Positions 42,125 through 50,934 of a stretch of 59,444 nt of DNA are shown here, one piece after another. The DNA is from Jiella pacifica (GTDB taxonomy: Bacteria > Pseudomonadota > Alphaproteobacteria > Rhizobiales > Rhizobiaceae), in the NCBI RefSeq assembly GCF_010500815.1, contig NZ_JAAAMG010000028.1, forward strand, positions 1 to 59,444, read 5' to 3'. Numbering within the stretch: the stretch's first letter is position 1; every line of letters begins with the position of its first letter. The notes below the pieces were generated by a model. The model saw only the letters and a program-made list of their open reading frames with translations, was not told where the DNA came from and did no database searches. The position numbers and the translations under genes are program-made.

Positions 42125-43654
42125 ATGTCCGTCGCCGGAACCCTGCCGCATGCCCAAACCAGTTCGGTCGCGGCGCAGCCGATCCTCAGCCTGTCGCGCG
42201 TCAGCAAGAGCTACGGCGCCGTCCAGGCGCTGCGCGAGGTCGGCTTCGACGTCGCCCGCGGCGAGGTGCATGCCATTCTTGGCGAGAACGGCGCCGGCAA
42301 GAGCACGACGCTGAAGATCATCCATGGCGAGATCGAGCCCGACGAAGGAGAGATCCGTCTCTCCGGCCGGGTCACCAGCGCGTCCGACCGGGCCGAGGGC
42401 GACATCGCCATGGTCCATCAGGAACTGGCGGTCTTCGCCAACATGTCGGTGGCCGAGAACATCTTCGTCGGCCGGATGCCGCGCCGGGGCGGGCGGATCG
42501 ACTTCGCCAGGATGCACCGCCGGGCCGCCGAACTCCTCGAACTGTTCGGCGTGCAGGTCGACACCCGCGAAATCCTCGGCCAGCTGACCCCCGGCCAGCA
42601 GCAGATCGTCGAGATCCTGCGGGCGGTGGAAAGCGACGCCAGCCTGCTGATCCTCGACGAGCCGACCTCCGGCCTCAACAATCGCGAGGCCGAGACGCTG
42701 ATGGCGCTGATCAAGCGCCTGCGCGAGAGCGGCCACACGATCCTCTACGTCTCGCACCGGCTGCCCGAAGTGCTCGAGATCGCCGACGACATCACCGTCC
42801 TGCGCGACGGCCAGTTCGTCGAGACGCTGCGCAACGAGGGCCTCAGCGAGGACGACCTGATCAGGCGCATGGTCGGACGCGACCTCGGCCCGGTGGCGGT
42901 GTCGGACCTGTCGTCCGTCGCTGCGGCACCGGTCGCACTGGCCGTCAAGGGCATGAGCCTTTCCGGCGCCTTCGAGGACGTGACGATCGACGTGCGCAAG
43001 GGCGAGATCGTCGGCGTCTTCGGCCTGGAAGGCTCGGGTGCCGAACCGTTCTCGCAGGCGCTCTTCGGCATCGTTCCGCCGACGTCAGGCAGTCTCTCGC
43101 TGCTCGGCAAGCCGGTCCGCGACGTCTCCCCCGCCGGCCTGATGCGCCGGGGATTGGGATATCTCAACGGCAACCGCAAGGAAGCCGGCCTCTATATGGA
43201 CCGCACCATCGCGGACAACGTCTCGGCGCCTGTGCTCGACCGGTTCTCGCGCCTCGGCCTCGTGGATGCCGGCAAGGTCGACGAACTCGCCCGAACCGAC
43301 ATCCGCCGTTTCGCGATCCGCGTCCCGGGGCCGGAGGGACGACCGCGTGAACTTTCCGGCGGCAATCAGCAGAAGGTGGCGATTTCCGCCTGCCTCGCCA
43401 ACGCGCCGGAGGTGATCGTCCTCAACGAACCGACCCGCGGCGTCGACGTCGGCGCCAAGGCCGAGCTGCACGACGTCGTGCGCAACGAGGCGGCGGCCGG
43501 CAAGGCGCTGCTCGTCTTCTCCTCCGATCTGCCGGAGTTGCTGCGCCTCGTCCATCGCATCGTCGTCATGCGCTCGCGGCGGGTGGCCGGAGAGGTCGGA
43601 GGGGCGGACATGACCGAAGCGGCCGTCATGGCGCTCGCCGCCGGCAACCGCTGA
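42125..43654 (+). CDS. CUT2 sugar ABC transporter ATP-binding protein (RbsA/XylG type), 509 aa
   Basis: Two nucleotide-binding domains in tandem. The first has Walker A GENGAGKST, a degenerate signature LTPGQQQIVEIL and Walker B LLILDEPTSGLN. The second has a non-canonical Walker A region (GLEGSGAEPFSQALFG), the signature ELSGGNQQKVAISACL and VIVLNEPTRGVDVGAK. This asymmetry is normal for the family; VLNEP in place of VLDEP in the second site is a further change seen in some members. It powers the two permeases encoded downstream. Confidence 0.93.
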   Translation: MSVAGTLPHAQTSSVAAQPILSLSRVSKSYGAVQALREVGFDVARGEVHAILGENGAGKSTTLKIIHGEIEPDEGEIRLSGRVTSASDRAEGDIAMVHQELAVFANMSVAENIFVGRMPRRGGRIDFARMHRRAAELLELFGVQVDTREILGQLTPGQQQIVEILRAVESDASLLILDEPTSGLNNREAETLMALIKRLRESGHTILYVSHRLPEVLEIADDITVLRDGQFVETLRNEGLSEDDLIRRMVGRDLGPVAVSDLSSVAAAPVALAVKGMSLSGAFEDVTIDVRKGEIVGVFGLEGSGAEPFSQALFGIVPPTSGSLSLLGKPVRDVSPAGLMRRGLGYLNGNRKEAGLYMDRTIADNVSAPVLDRFSRLGLVDAGKVDELARTDIRRFAIRVPGPEGRPRELSGGNQQKVAISACLANAPEVIVLNEPTRGVDVGAKAELHDVVRNEAAAGKALLVFSSDLPELLRLVHRIVVMRSRRVAGEVGGADMTEAAVMALAAGNR

Positions 43655-43668
43655 GAGGGGAGGGGATC

Positions 43669-44661
43669 GTGACCGTGACCCAGAGACTGGACGACACCCC
43701 CGCACGCAAGCACAAGCCGCTCCTCGCCGGCAACGGCTTCGGCTCGAATATCCTGGCGCTCGCGCTGGTGACGCTCGCGATCTTCGCCTTCCTGGCACTG
43801 ACGCGGCAAAATTTCGCCACCTGGCAGAATCTCAACTCGATCCTGTTCGGGGTGTCGATCGACTTCCTGGCGATCGTCGGCTTCACCTATGTGATGGTGA
43901 TGCGCGAGATCGACCTTTCCGTCGGATCGGTCTTCGCCTTCACCGGCACGCTGACCGGCGCGCTTCTCGTGGGCGGCTGGGGCTTCTGGCCGGCGGCCGG
44001 TGTGGCGTTGCTGGCAGCCGCGGCGATCGGCTTCGTCAACGGCTTCCTCGTCGTCCGCTTCAACATCAACTCGCTGATGCTGACGATCGGCTCGATGCTG
44101 CTCGTGCGCGGCCTTTCCAACGTCCTGGCAAACGATCTCGGCGGCCAGACCTATCCGCGGGCCTTCCGCAGCCTGGCGCGGACCAACCTCTTCGACATCC
44201 GCATCACCATCGTCGTTATGATCGTACTCGTGCTGCTCGCCTGGGGCTTCCAGCGGCGCGCGGCGCTCTATCGAAAGATGTGCTTCATCGGCGAGAACGT
44301 GAAGTCGGCGACCGTCCACGGCATCCAGGTCGGCACGATCAAGATCCTGGCCTTCGTCGCCAGCGCGATGACGGCCGGCGTCGCCGGCATCTTCACCGCC
44401 TCGCGCATCACCCATGCCGACGTCCGCATGGGTCTGGGGCTCGAATTCGTCATGGTCACCGCCGCGATCATCGGCGGCGCCAGCCTTTACGGCGGCAGGG
44501 GCGACCTGCGCGGCTCGGCGCTGGGGCTCCTGCTGCTGGCGCTCGTCCTGAACGGGATGATCATGTACGACATCGAGCCCGTCTTCCAGCAGTTCGTCAT
44601 CGGCGCGTTGTTGATCGCGACCGTCGCCTTCGACACCGTTCTCAACCGTCGCGGCCAGTGA
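43669..44661 (+). CDS. CUT2 ABC transporter permease 1 (RbsC-like), 330 aa
   Basis: A GTG start follows GAGGGGAGGGG. About nine hydrophobic segments are seen. The family signature is MVMREIDLSVGSVFAFTG near residue 80, with AAIIGGASLYGGRGDLRGSA near 265. The next permease gene starts eight bases after its stop, and the pair should form a heterodimeric channel. Confidence 0.92.
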   Translation: MTVTQRLDDTPARKHKPLLAGNGFGSNILALALVTLAIFAFLALTRQNFATWQNLNSILFGVSIDFLAIVGFTYVMVMREIDLSVGSVFAFTGTLTGALLVGGWGFWPAAGVALLAAAAIGFVNGFLVVRFNINSLMLTIGSMLLVRGLSNVLANDLGGQTYPRAFRSLARTNLFDIRITIVVMIVLVLLAWGFQRRAALYRKMCFIGENVKSATVHGIQVGTIKILAFVASAMTAGVAGIFTASRITHADVRMGLGLEFVMVTAAIIGGASLYGGRGDLRGSALGLLLLALVLNGMIMYDIEPVFQQFVIGALLIATVAFDTVLNRRGQ

Positions 44662-44668
44662 GGGCGCC

Positions 44669-45691
44669 ATGAGCAGCATCCGCAAGACGTCCTTCCTGCG
44701 CTCGGCACGGCTGGAACAGGAGACGCTGACCTTCACGGTGGTGATCCTTCTGGCCCTCGTGCTCACATCGATCTCGCCGGCCTTCCTCGATCCGAACAAT
44801 CTCGCCTCGCTGCAGACGGCCGTGGCGCCGAATCTGATCGTGGCGCTCGGCATGATGACGCTGTTCATGATCGGCCGTTTCGACCTGTCGGTCGGCGCGG
44901 TGATGGGCATTTCCGGCATCGCCTCGGCGATGGCGCTCGATGCGGGCATGCCGGTGCCCGTAGCCTTTGCGACCGGCATCATGACGGGCGCGGCGATCGG
45001 CGCGTTCAATGGGCTCCTGGTCGCCTATCTCGGCATCAATCATCTGATCGTCACGCTCGGCGTCCTCTACATGACGCGCGGGGTGATCGAGGTGGTGATG
45101 TCCGGCCAGCAGCTCGGCGGCTTCACCTCGTTTCCCGAAGGCTTCAGCATGCTCGGCCAGTGGGGCTTCGGCGGCCTGTCGGGTATCTTCCTGTTCTCGC
45201 TGATCCTCTGCATCGGCTTCGAGGGCTTCATGCGGCTGACGCTGCCGGGGCGGAAGCTGTTGTTCCTCGGAGGCAATCCGGTGGCGGCGGAGGCGATGGG
45301 CATCGCCCGCCGGCGCACCGAGTTCTGGTGCTTCGTCCTGTCGGGTGGGCTGGCAGCGCTCGCCGGCGTCCTGATGACCGCCCGCGTCGGCATGGCCAAC
45401 CGCTACATGGGCGACGGGCTGGAAATGCAGATCTTCATCGCCTGCCTGATCGGCGGTGGCTCGATCGCCGGCGGCAAGGGCTCCTATGTGGGCGCGCTGG
45501 CGGGGGTACTGTTCGTGACGCTTCTCACCAACGCCTTCAATCTCCTGCTGGTGCCGTCGGAGTGGCAGGCGGTGGTGATCGGCGCCGTCCTCGTCCTCGT
45601 GCTCGTCGCCGACGGTATCATGGTGCTGCGCAAGCGCGGCCGGCCGTGGCGCAACATCCTCGGCCTCTGGCCGTCGCGCCTAGCGACCTGA
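44669..45691 (+). CDS. CUT2 ABC transporter permease 2 (RbsC-like), 340 aa
   Basis: It carries the same architecture as its partner: MTLFMIGRFDLSVGAVMGIS, NHLIVTLGVLYMTRGVIEVV and IACLIGGGSIAGGKGSYVGA. It is the last gene of the transporter operon and ends 46 bases before a strong bidirectional terminator. Confidence 0.92.
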   Translation: MSSIRKTSFLRSARLEQETLTFTVVILLALVLTSISPAFLDPNNLASLQTAVAPNLIVALGMMTLFMIGRFDLSVGAVMGISGIASAMALDAGMPVPVAFATGIMTGAAIGAFNGLLVAYLGINHLIVTLGVLYMTRGVIEVVMSGQQLGGFTSFPEGFSMLGQWGFGGLSGIFLFSLILCIGFEGFMRLTLPGRKLLFLGGNPVAAEAMGIARRRTEFWCFVLSGGLAALAGVLMTARVGMANRYMGDGLEMQIFIACLIGGGSIAGGKGSYVGALAGVLFVTLLTNAFNLLLVPSEWQAVVIGAVLVLVLVADGIMVLRKRGRPWRNILGLWPSRLAT

Positions 45692-45737
45692 GCGCCGGGC
45701 TGCCGTTGCTAGCATCCGAAGATCGAACCGGTCAAAG

Positions 45738-45767
45738 AAAAGGGCGGCCCCGCGGGGCCGCCCTTTT
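45738..45767. terminator. Bidirectional intrinsic terminator
   Basis: AAAAGGGCGGCCCC and GGGGCCGCCCTTTT pair perfectly over 14 bp with a two-base centre, giving a T-run on each strand. It lies between two convergent genes (permease on plus, SDR on minus) and can serve both. Confidence 0.9.
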
Positions 45768-45789
45768 CGCATTCGAAGAGCCGATGCCT

Positions 45790-46566
45790 TCATTCTTCCA
45801 AGGGGTTGCCGCTGACGAAGCCGCCGTCGACCTCGAGGCACATGCCGGTGACATAGGCGGCCGCAGGCGACGCGAGGAACAGACAGGGTCCGACGAGATC
45901 GGCCGTCGTGCCCCAGCGGCCGAGCGCGGTGCGGCGCGAGACAGCCTCCTCGCCGAAGGGCACCGACCAGATCGGCTTGGTCATGTCGGTCTTGTGGTAG
46001 CCCGGCGCGACGGCGTTCACCCGGATGCCCTCGCGTCCCCATTTGTGGGCAAGGGCGCGAGTCAGGCCAAGGACGCCGGTCTTCGAGGCCGTATAGGCCG
46101 GAACGCCGGGATCGGCCATGTAGCTCAGCATCGAGGCAATGTTGACGATGCTGCCCTTCGCCTCGGCCAGCCGGTCCTTCAGGCCGATCGCCAGGCGGAA
46201 CTGGCTGTTGAGGTTCACCTCCATGGTGTCGAGCCAGATGTCCTCGTCCCACTCCGCTCCGCCGCGCGCGATGCCGGCGCCGTTCACCAGCACGTCGCAG
46301 CGCGTCTGCCTGACGCAGAAGGCCTTCACCGCCTCCCGGTCGCGCACGTCCAGCACTTCGAAGCGCAGACGCGGGTCTTCCCGCTTGAGAGAGGCAATCT
46401 TTTCCACCGAGGACCCGAGGGCTGTCACGTCAGCGCCGAGAGCGACGAAACCGCGGGCGATGTCGAGGCCGATACCGCTCGTCGCACCGGAGGAGATCAC
46501 GTGCATGCCGGCGAAAAGATCGCTGCGGAAGCTGCCAAGCAAAGTGTCCGTTGCAATTGCGTCCAT
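45790..46566 (-). CDS. Short-chain dehydrogenase/reductase, 258 aa
   Basis: The cofactor motif is SSGATSGIG near residue 26. The NAG segment is LVNGAGIA and the catalytic Ser lies in NIASMLSYM with YTASK. The C-terminal AAYVTGMCLEVDGGFVSG is typical of classical SDRs. The ATG follows GGGAGG. It is the last gene of the operon descending from the binding protein at 53477. It may interconvert a polyol and a ketose, as inference. Confidence 0.9.
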   Translation of the reverse strand: MDAIATDTLLGSFRSDLFAGMHVISSGATSGIGLDIARGFVALGADVTALGSSVEKIASLKREDPRLRFEVLDVRDREAVKAFCVRQTRCDVLVNGAGIARGGAEWDEDIWLDTMEVNLNSQFRLAIGLKDRLAEAKGSIVNIASMLSYMADPGVPAYTASKTGVLGLTRALAHKWGREGIRVNAVAPGYHKTDMTKPIWSVPFGEEAVSRRTALGRWGTTADLVGPCLFLASPAAAYVTGMCLEVDGGFVSGNPLEE

Positions 46567-46579
46567 TCCGAGCCTCCCT

Positions 46580-47647
46580 TCAGGCCAATTGCCGCAGCGC
46601 TTCAGCCACCATGTCGGGCGAAATGCGGATCGGCTCGTTGTCCATGAGATCCCCCGGGCGGCAGGCGCGCTCCCCCACCTTGCGGAGCTTTTCGTCCGTC
46701 ACTTCGGTGATGCCGATCTCCGCCAGCGTGGTCGGCAGGCGCACCGAGCGGCAGTAATCCCGCACCTTCGCGAACTCTTCGTGCTGGCCGTGAATCAGGA
46801 GCGTGCCGAGGACGCCGATCGCCACCTTCTCGCCATGCAGGTAGCCGTGCACGTCGTGAAGCTCGCAGAGCCCGTTATGGATGGCATGGGCGCCGGCGAC
46901 GCCGCCGGACTCGAAGCCGGCTCCCGAAAGAAGGATGTTCGCCTCGACAACTTTCTCGAACGCTGGGCCAGCGGTGTCGGCATCGCATTCCTCCAAAGCC
47001 TTGGCGCCGTGTTCGACGATGGTATCACGACAGAACCTCGCAATCTCGAAGGCCAGCGGCGACCCGTGCGTGCCCCAGCAGTTCGGCGCGTCGGCGATGC
47101 GCGAACTCTCCGCTTCGTACCAGGTCGCCAGCGCATCGCCGATGCCGGCCGCTAGGAAGCGGGCCGGGGCCCTGGCGACGATCTCGGTGTCGACGAGGAC
47201 GAGATCGGGATTGCGCGGCAGGAAGTAGTCGTAATCGACCGTGTGATGCTCGGTGTAGACCACGGCAAGCGCCGAGCAGGGCGCGTCGGATGCGGCGATG
47301 GTCGGCACGATCACCGTCGGCAGGCTCCCGAGGCGAAACGCGGCCGCCTTGGCCGTGTCGAGCGCCTTGCCGCCGCCGATGCCGATGACGAGATCGGCCC
47401 CGGCTGCCTTGCCGGCCTCGACGCCCCGGCCGATTTCGGCCTCCGAACATTCGCCGCCATGGATGAGCAGCGTCGTCTCGAGCGGCTGGACGCCATCCCG
47501 CACGGACGGCTCGAGGAAGGACGAGACGTTGCCGTCGAGAATGACCAGGGCCTTCGTTCCAAGGCTCTTGGATTCCTCGCCGAGCCGGGCGATCAGCCCC
47601 GGCGCCTGGATATAGCGGCCCGGAAAGCGGGCTCCCTTAATGTACAT
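46580..47647 (-). CDS. Iron-containing alcohol dehydrogenase, glycerol-dehydrogenase (GldA) type, 355 aa
   Basis: The NAD site has GIGGGKALDTAKAAAF and PTIAASDAPCSALAVVY. Metal ligands are in AAGIGDALATWYE (Asp), AGAHAIHNGL (His) and GYLHGEKVAIGV (His). The ATG at 47647 (MYIKGARFPGRYIQ) follows GGGAGGAA; the open frame above is a shadow of the SDR. It is flanked by two SDR genes in one operon and probably oxidises a sugar alcohol or its phosphate. Confidence 0.9.
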   Translation of the reverse strand: MYIKGARFPGRYIQAPGLIARLGEESKSLGTKALVILDGNVSSFLEPSVRDGVQPLETTLLIHGGECSEAEIGRGVEAGKAAGADLVIGIGGGKALDTAKAAAFRLGSLPTVIVPTIAASDAPCSALAVVYTEHHTVDYDYFLPRNPDLVLVDTEIVARAPARFLAAGIGDALATWYEAESSRIADAPNCWGTHGSPLAFEIARFCRDTIVEHGAKALEECDADTAGPAFEKVVEANILLSGAGFESGGVAGAHAIHNGLCELHDVHGYLHGEKVAIGVLGTLLIHGQHEEFAKVRDYCRSVRLPTTLAEIGITEVTDEKLRKVGERACRPGDLMDNEPIRISPDMVAEALRQLA

Positions 47648-47658
47648 GTGTTCCTCCC

Positions 47659-48423
47659 TCACCAGCAGGTGTAGCCGCCGTCCGCCAGGACGATGGATCC
47701 GGTCATCAGGCTCGCCGCTTCGGATGCCAGGAAGAGGACGACGGCGGCGACCTCGTCGGGCCGGCCCATCCGGCCTTGCGGCGTCCCGCCGACCCAGTGT
47801 CGCATCAGCTCCGGATCGTCGTAGACGTAAGCGTTCATCTCGGTCTCGATGTAGGTGGGCGCCACCGCATTCACCCGGACGCCGCGCGGCGCCCATTCGG
47901 CCGCCAGCGAGCGCGTCAGCTGGTGCACCGCCGCCTTCGAGGCGTTGTACTGGGCCTGCTCCTGCGGGCGGTTGACGATGAAGCCGGACATCGAGCCGAT
48001 ATTGACGATGGAGCCGGCCTTGCGCTCCAGCATTTGCTTGCTGAAGGAGCGGCAGCACCAGAACAGGCCGTTGAGGTTGATGTCGATCACCGAGCGCCAG
48101 ACGTCGTCGCTCATCGTCTCGGCAGGGACGTTCGAGCGGGCGATGCCGGCATTGTTCACCAGCACGTCGACATAGGAGTATTTGCCGGCGAGCGTTTCGA
48201 CGGCCGCGGAAGAGGTAACTTCCAACTGATCGGCGACGACGTCGTGGCCTTTGCCGCGCAGCGTCGCGGCGGAAGTCTCGGCCGTCTCGCCGTTGCGGTC
48301 GGTAAGGATCACCCGGGCGCCGGCCTCCGCCAGCGCCTCGCAGGTGGCAAGGCCGATGCCGCGCGCGCCGCCCGTTACCAGAGCGGTGCGCCCGGTCAGC
48401 CGGAAGCGGTCCATGTAGTTCAT
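47659..48423 (-). CDS. Short-chain dehydrogenase/reductase, 254 aa
   Basis: TALVTGGARGIGLATCEALA carries the cofactor motif. NNAGIARSNVP, the catalytic NIGSMSGFIV and YNASKAAV follow, with the C-terminal SIVLADGGYTCW. The start at ATG 48423 follows GGGAGA. It lies 16 bases downstream of the FGGY-kinase gene. D-arabinitol, sorbitol and similar polyol dehydrogenases belong to this class; the substrate here is not known. Confidence 0.9.
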   Translation of the reverse strand: MNYMDRFRLTGRTALVTGGARGIGLATCEALAEAGARVILTDRNGETAETSAATLRGKGHDVVADQLEVTSSAAVETLAGKYSYVDVLVNNAGIARSNVPAETMSDDVWRSVIDINLNGLFWCCRSFSKQMLERKAGSIVNIGSMSGFIVNRPQEQAQYNASKAAVHQLTRSLAAEWAPRGVRVNAVAPTYIETEMNAYVYDDPELMRHWVGGTPQGRMGRPDEVAAVVLFLASEAASLMTGSIVLADGGYTCW

Positions 48424-48439
48424 CGAGTGTCTCCCGAGG

Positions 48440-49945
48440 TCAGGCACCTGGCGCATCGAGCGCGTCGAGGTCGTCGTAAAAATCTTGGGCCGTTGCATAG
48501 AGGCGGTCGAAGATCGGCTGCATCCGGGCATAGGTCTCGGCCCAGGCTGGCTCCGGCCGGACTTCGCGCGTGTGGCGGACGATCCGCGCCGCTGCGGCAT
48601 CGAGGTCCGCATCGGCGCCGGTCGCGACGGCGGAAAGGATCGCGCAGCCGACGAGGCCACATTCGGCCTCTTCGGGGATGAGGATGGTCTTGCCGTAGAT
48701 GCTGGCCTTGATCCGCAGCCAGAGGTCGGCCTTCGCGCCGCCGCCGGACGCGATCAGCACCTCGGGCACGGTGCCCGTCGCCCGCTCCATGATTTTCAGA
48801 TGACGATTGACCGCAAAACCGACGCCTTCGAGCACGGCGCGATGCATCTGCGGCAGTCCGTGACGGGCTGACAGGCCGAAGAACTGGGCCCGCGAATTGC
48901 GGTGTTCGCCGAGCCGCTCGCCGACGAGATAGGGCAGGAAGAACAGCGCCTCGGCCCCAGCCGGCGCAGCTTCGGCCATGGCCAGCGTCTCGGCATAGCC
49001 GACCGCGTCGTCGTGGAAGGTCCGGCGGGCCCAGCGGGCGCTGTCGCCGCCCGCTTCGAGCAGCACGAAGGCGCCCCAGTTGCCCTCGGGCGTCCCGACA
49101 TTGCTGATCTCGGCGTCGAGAACCGGCTTCTCCGCGATGAGGGTGACGATCGACGAGGTGCCGGCGACCTCCGAGGCGAGGCCCGGCCGGCAGACGCCGG
49201 AGCCGAGAAGCGCGACCGGATAGTCGCCCCCGCCGACCAGTACCGGCGTTCCCTCGGCAAGTCCGGTCTCCGCGGCGGCCGACCGCGTCACCCGGCCGAG
49301 GATCTCCGACGGCAGGCGGATCGGCGCCATCATCGAAATGTCGAGGCCCAGACGATCGAACACCGTCTTGGACCACGTTCCGGTCGAAGCATCGACGAGG
49401 AAGGAGCAGGCCGCATCCGTCCAGTCCATCGCCCGCTCGCCGGTCAGCTTGAGATTGACGAAGTCCTTCGGCATCATCACGCTCGCGGTCCGGCGATAGG
49501 CCTCCGGATCGTTGTCGCGCAGCCATTGCAGCTTGAAGGCCGGCCAGGCCGGCGTCGGCGGATTGGCGGTCAGCTGCAGCCAGTCGGCGAGGGCTTCTTT
49601 GGCCTCGAAGGCGCGGACATGGTCAAGCGTGCGCTTGTCGTTCCAGAGTGGGACCGTGTCGCGGGTCGGTTCGCCGTCGGCATCCACCAGCACCGTGCCG
49701 TGCATCTGGCCGCAGGCGCAGACCGCGGCCACCGTGTGGCCTTCGCCGCGGGCGTGGTCCGTGACCTCGCCCAGACAGGCCTTCGCGGCGTCCCACCAGT
49801 CCTTTGGCCGCTGCTCGGACCAACCGAAGGCCGGAACGATCTGGCGATATTCGCGGGCCGCGACGAACAGCACCCTGCCGTCCGGGCTCATCAGGGCGGC
49901 ACGGGTCGATCCCGTGCCGATGTCGATTGCGACCGTCGTTTCCAT
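48440..49945 (-). CDS. FGGY-family kinase, xylulokinase-like, 501 aa
   Basis: The N terminus VAIDIGTGSTRAALMSPDG, the xylulokinase-type ACGQMHGTVLVDADG, PLWNDKRT, EVAGTSSIVTLI and the C-terminal VLIASGGGAKADLWLRIKAS are seen. The start at ATG 49945 is two bases from the permease stop. The operon order transporter-kinase-dehydrogenases suggests phosphorylation of a ketose made by the neighbouring polyol dehydrogenases. Confidence 0.9.
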   Translation of the reverse strand: METTVAIDIGTGSTRAALMSPDGRVLFVAAREYRQIVPAFGWSEQRPKDWWDAAKACLGEVTDHARGEGHTVAAVCACGQMHGTVLVDADGEPTRDTVPLWNDKRTLDHVRAFEAKEALADWLQLTANPPTPAWPAFKLQWLRDNDPEAYRRTASVMMPKDFVNLKLTGERAMDWTDAACSFLVDASTGTWSKTVFDRLGLDISMMAPIRLPSEILGRVTRSAAAETGLAEGTPVLVGGGDYPVALLGSGVCRPGLASEVAGTSSIVTLIAEKPVLDAEISNVGTPEGNWGAFVLLEAGGDSARWARRTFHDDAVGYAETLAMAEAAPAGAEALFFLPYLVGERLGEHRNSRAQFFGLSARHGLPQMHRAVLEGVGFAVNRHLKIMERATGTVPEVLIASGGGAKADLWLRIKASIYGKTILIPEEAECGLVGCAILSAVATGADADLDAAAARIVRHTREVRPEPAWAETYARMQPIFDRLYATAQDFYDDLDALDAPGA

Positions 49946-49947
49946 GA

Positions 49948-50934
49948 TCAGCGACGGAAGAGGGTGGAGCCGTTCTGAATCAGCACGGCGACGACGATGA
50001 TGACACCGAGATAGACCTGCTGGTGGTAGCCCGGCACGCCGGCGAGATTCATGATGTTGCCGATGACGCCGAGGATCATCACGCCGATGAAGGTGTTGAT
50101 CACACCGCCGCGTCCGCCCATCAGGCTCGCCCCGCCGATGACGACGGCGGCGATGACGTCGAGCTCGTTGCCGGCGCCGACCGAGGCCGAGCCGACGCCC
50201 GAGCGCGAGGTGATCAGAACGCCGGCCACCGCGGCGAGGGCCCCGGAAATCACATAGACCGACAGCACGTACCACGGCACCGAAATGCCGGAGAGGCGGA
50301 CGGCTTCTTCGTTCGAGCCGATCGCCTTCACCAGCCGGCCGAAGCGGCTGTAGTTGAGGATGATGAAGGCCAGCGCGAAGAGACCGATCATCAGGACGGC
50401 GGGGTTCGGGAAGCCGAGGCTGAAGGACGTGCCGAACGCCTGCAGCGGCGCTCCGGCCGGGCCGGGCATGATCGGCTGGCCGTTCGACAGGATCAGTGCG
50501 AAGCCGCGCGCTGCCGTCATCATGGCGAGCGTGATGACAAAGGCCGGCAGGCGGAAGAAGGCGATCAGCGCGCCGGAGATCAGCCCGCAGGCGGCGCCGA
50601 TTCCGATGGCCATCAGGAGGGCGACCGGGAGAGGATAGGACTGGATGAGAACGGCCGCGGAGACCGAGCCGAGGGCGGCGATGGAGCCGACCGAAAGATC
50701 GATGCCGCGGGTCAGGATGACGAACAGCATGCCGATCGCCATGACGCCGATCCCCGACATCTGTCGCAGGACGTTCATGACGTTGCGCTCGGTCAGGAAG
50801 GCGTCGGACTGTTCCTGCGCCACGATCAGGAGCAGGACGAAGATGATGACGGTGCCGTATTGGCGAAACGCCTTGCCAAAGTTGAATCGGCTTCGGGCCG
50901 GCGTCTCGTTGATGGTTGCCGCGTTGTCCGTCAT
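49948..50934 (-). CDS. CUT2 ABC transporter permease (RbsC-like), 328 aa
   Basis: Signature segments are FVILTRGIDLSVGSIAALGS and AAVVIGGASLMGGRGGVINT. About eight to nine hydrophobic helices are seen. It overlaps the ATPase gene by four bases. There is only one permease gene in this operon, so the channel is presumably a homodimer, unlike the two-permease transporter at 41021-45691. Confidence 0.92.
   Translation of the reverse strand: MTDNAATINETPARSRFNFGKAFRQYGTVIIFVLLLIVAQEQSDAFLTERNVMNVLRQMSGIGVMAIGMLFVILTRGIDLSVGSIAALGSVSAAVLIQSYPLPVALLMAIGIGAACGLISGALIAFFRLPAFVITLAMMTAARGFALILSNGQPIMPGPAGAPLQAFGTSFSLGFPNPAVLMIGLFALAFIILNYSRFGRLVKAIGSNEEAVRLSGISVPWYVLSVYVISGALAAVAGVLITSRSGVGSASVGAGNELDVIAAVVIGGASLMGGRGGVINTFIGVMILGVIGNIMNLAGVPGYHQQVYLGVIIVVAVLIQNGSTLFRR

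Noticed and set aside
42125-43654. Degenerate ABC signature and Walker A sites as evidence of a broken ATPase
   Set aside because: Asymmetric, partly degenerate sites are normal in CUT2 (RbsA-type) tandem ATPases, as also seen in the protein at 50931-52436.
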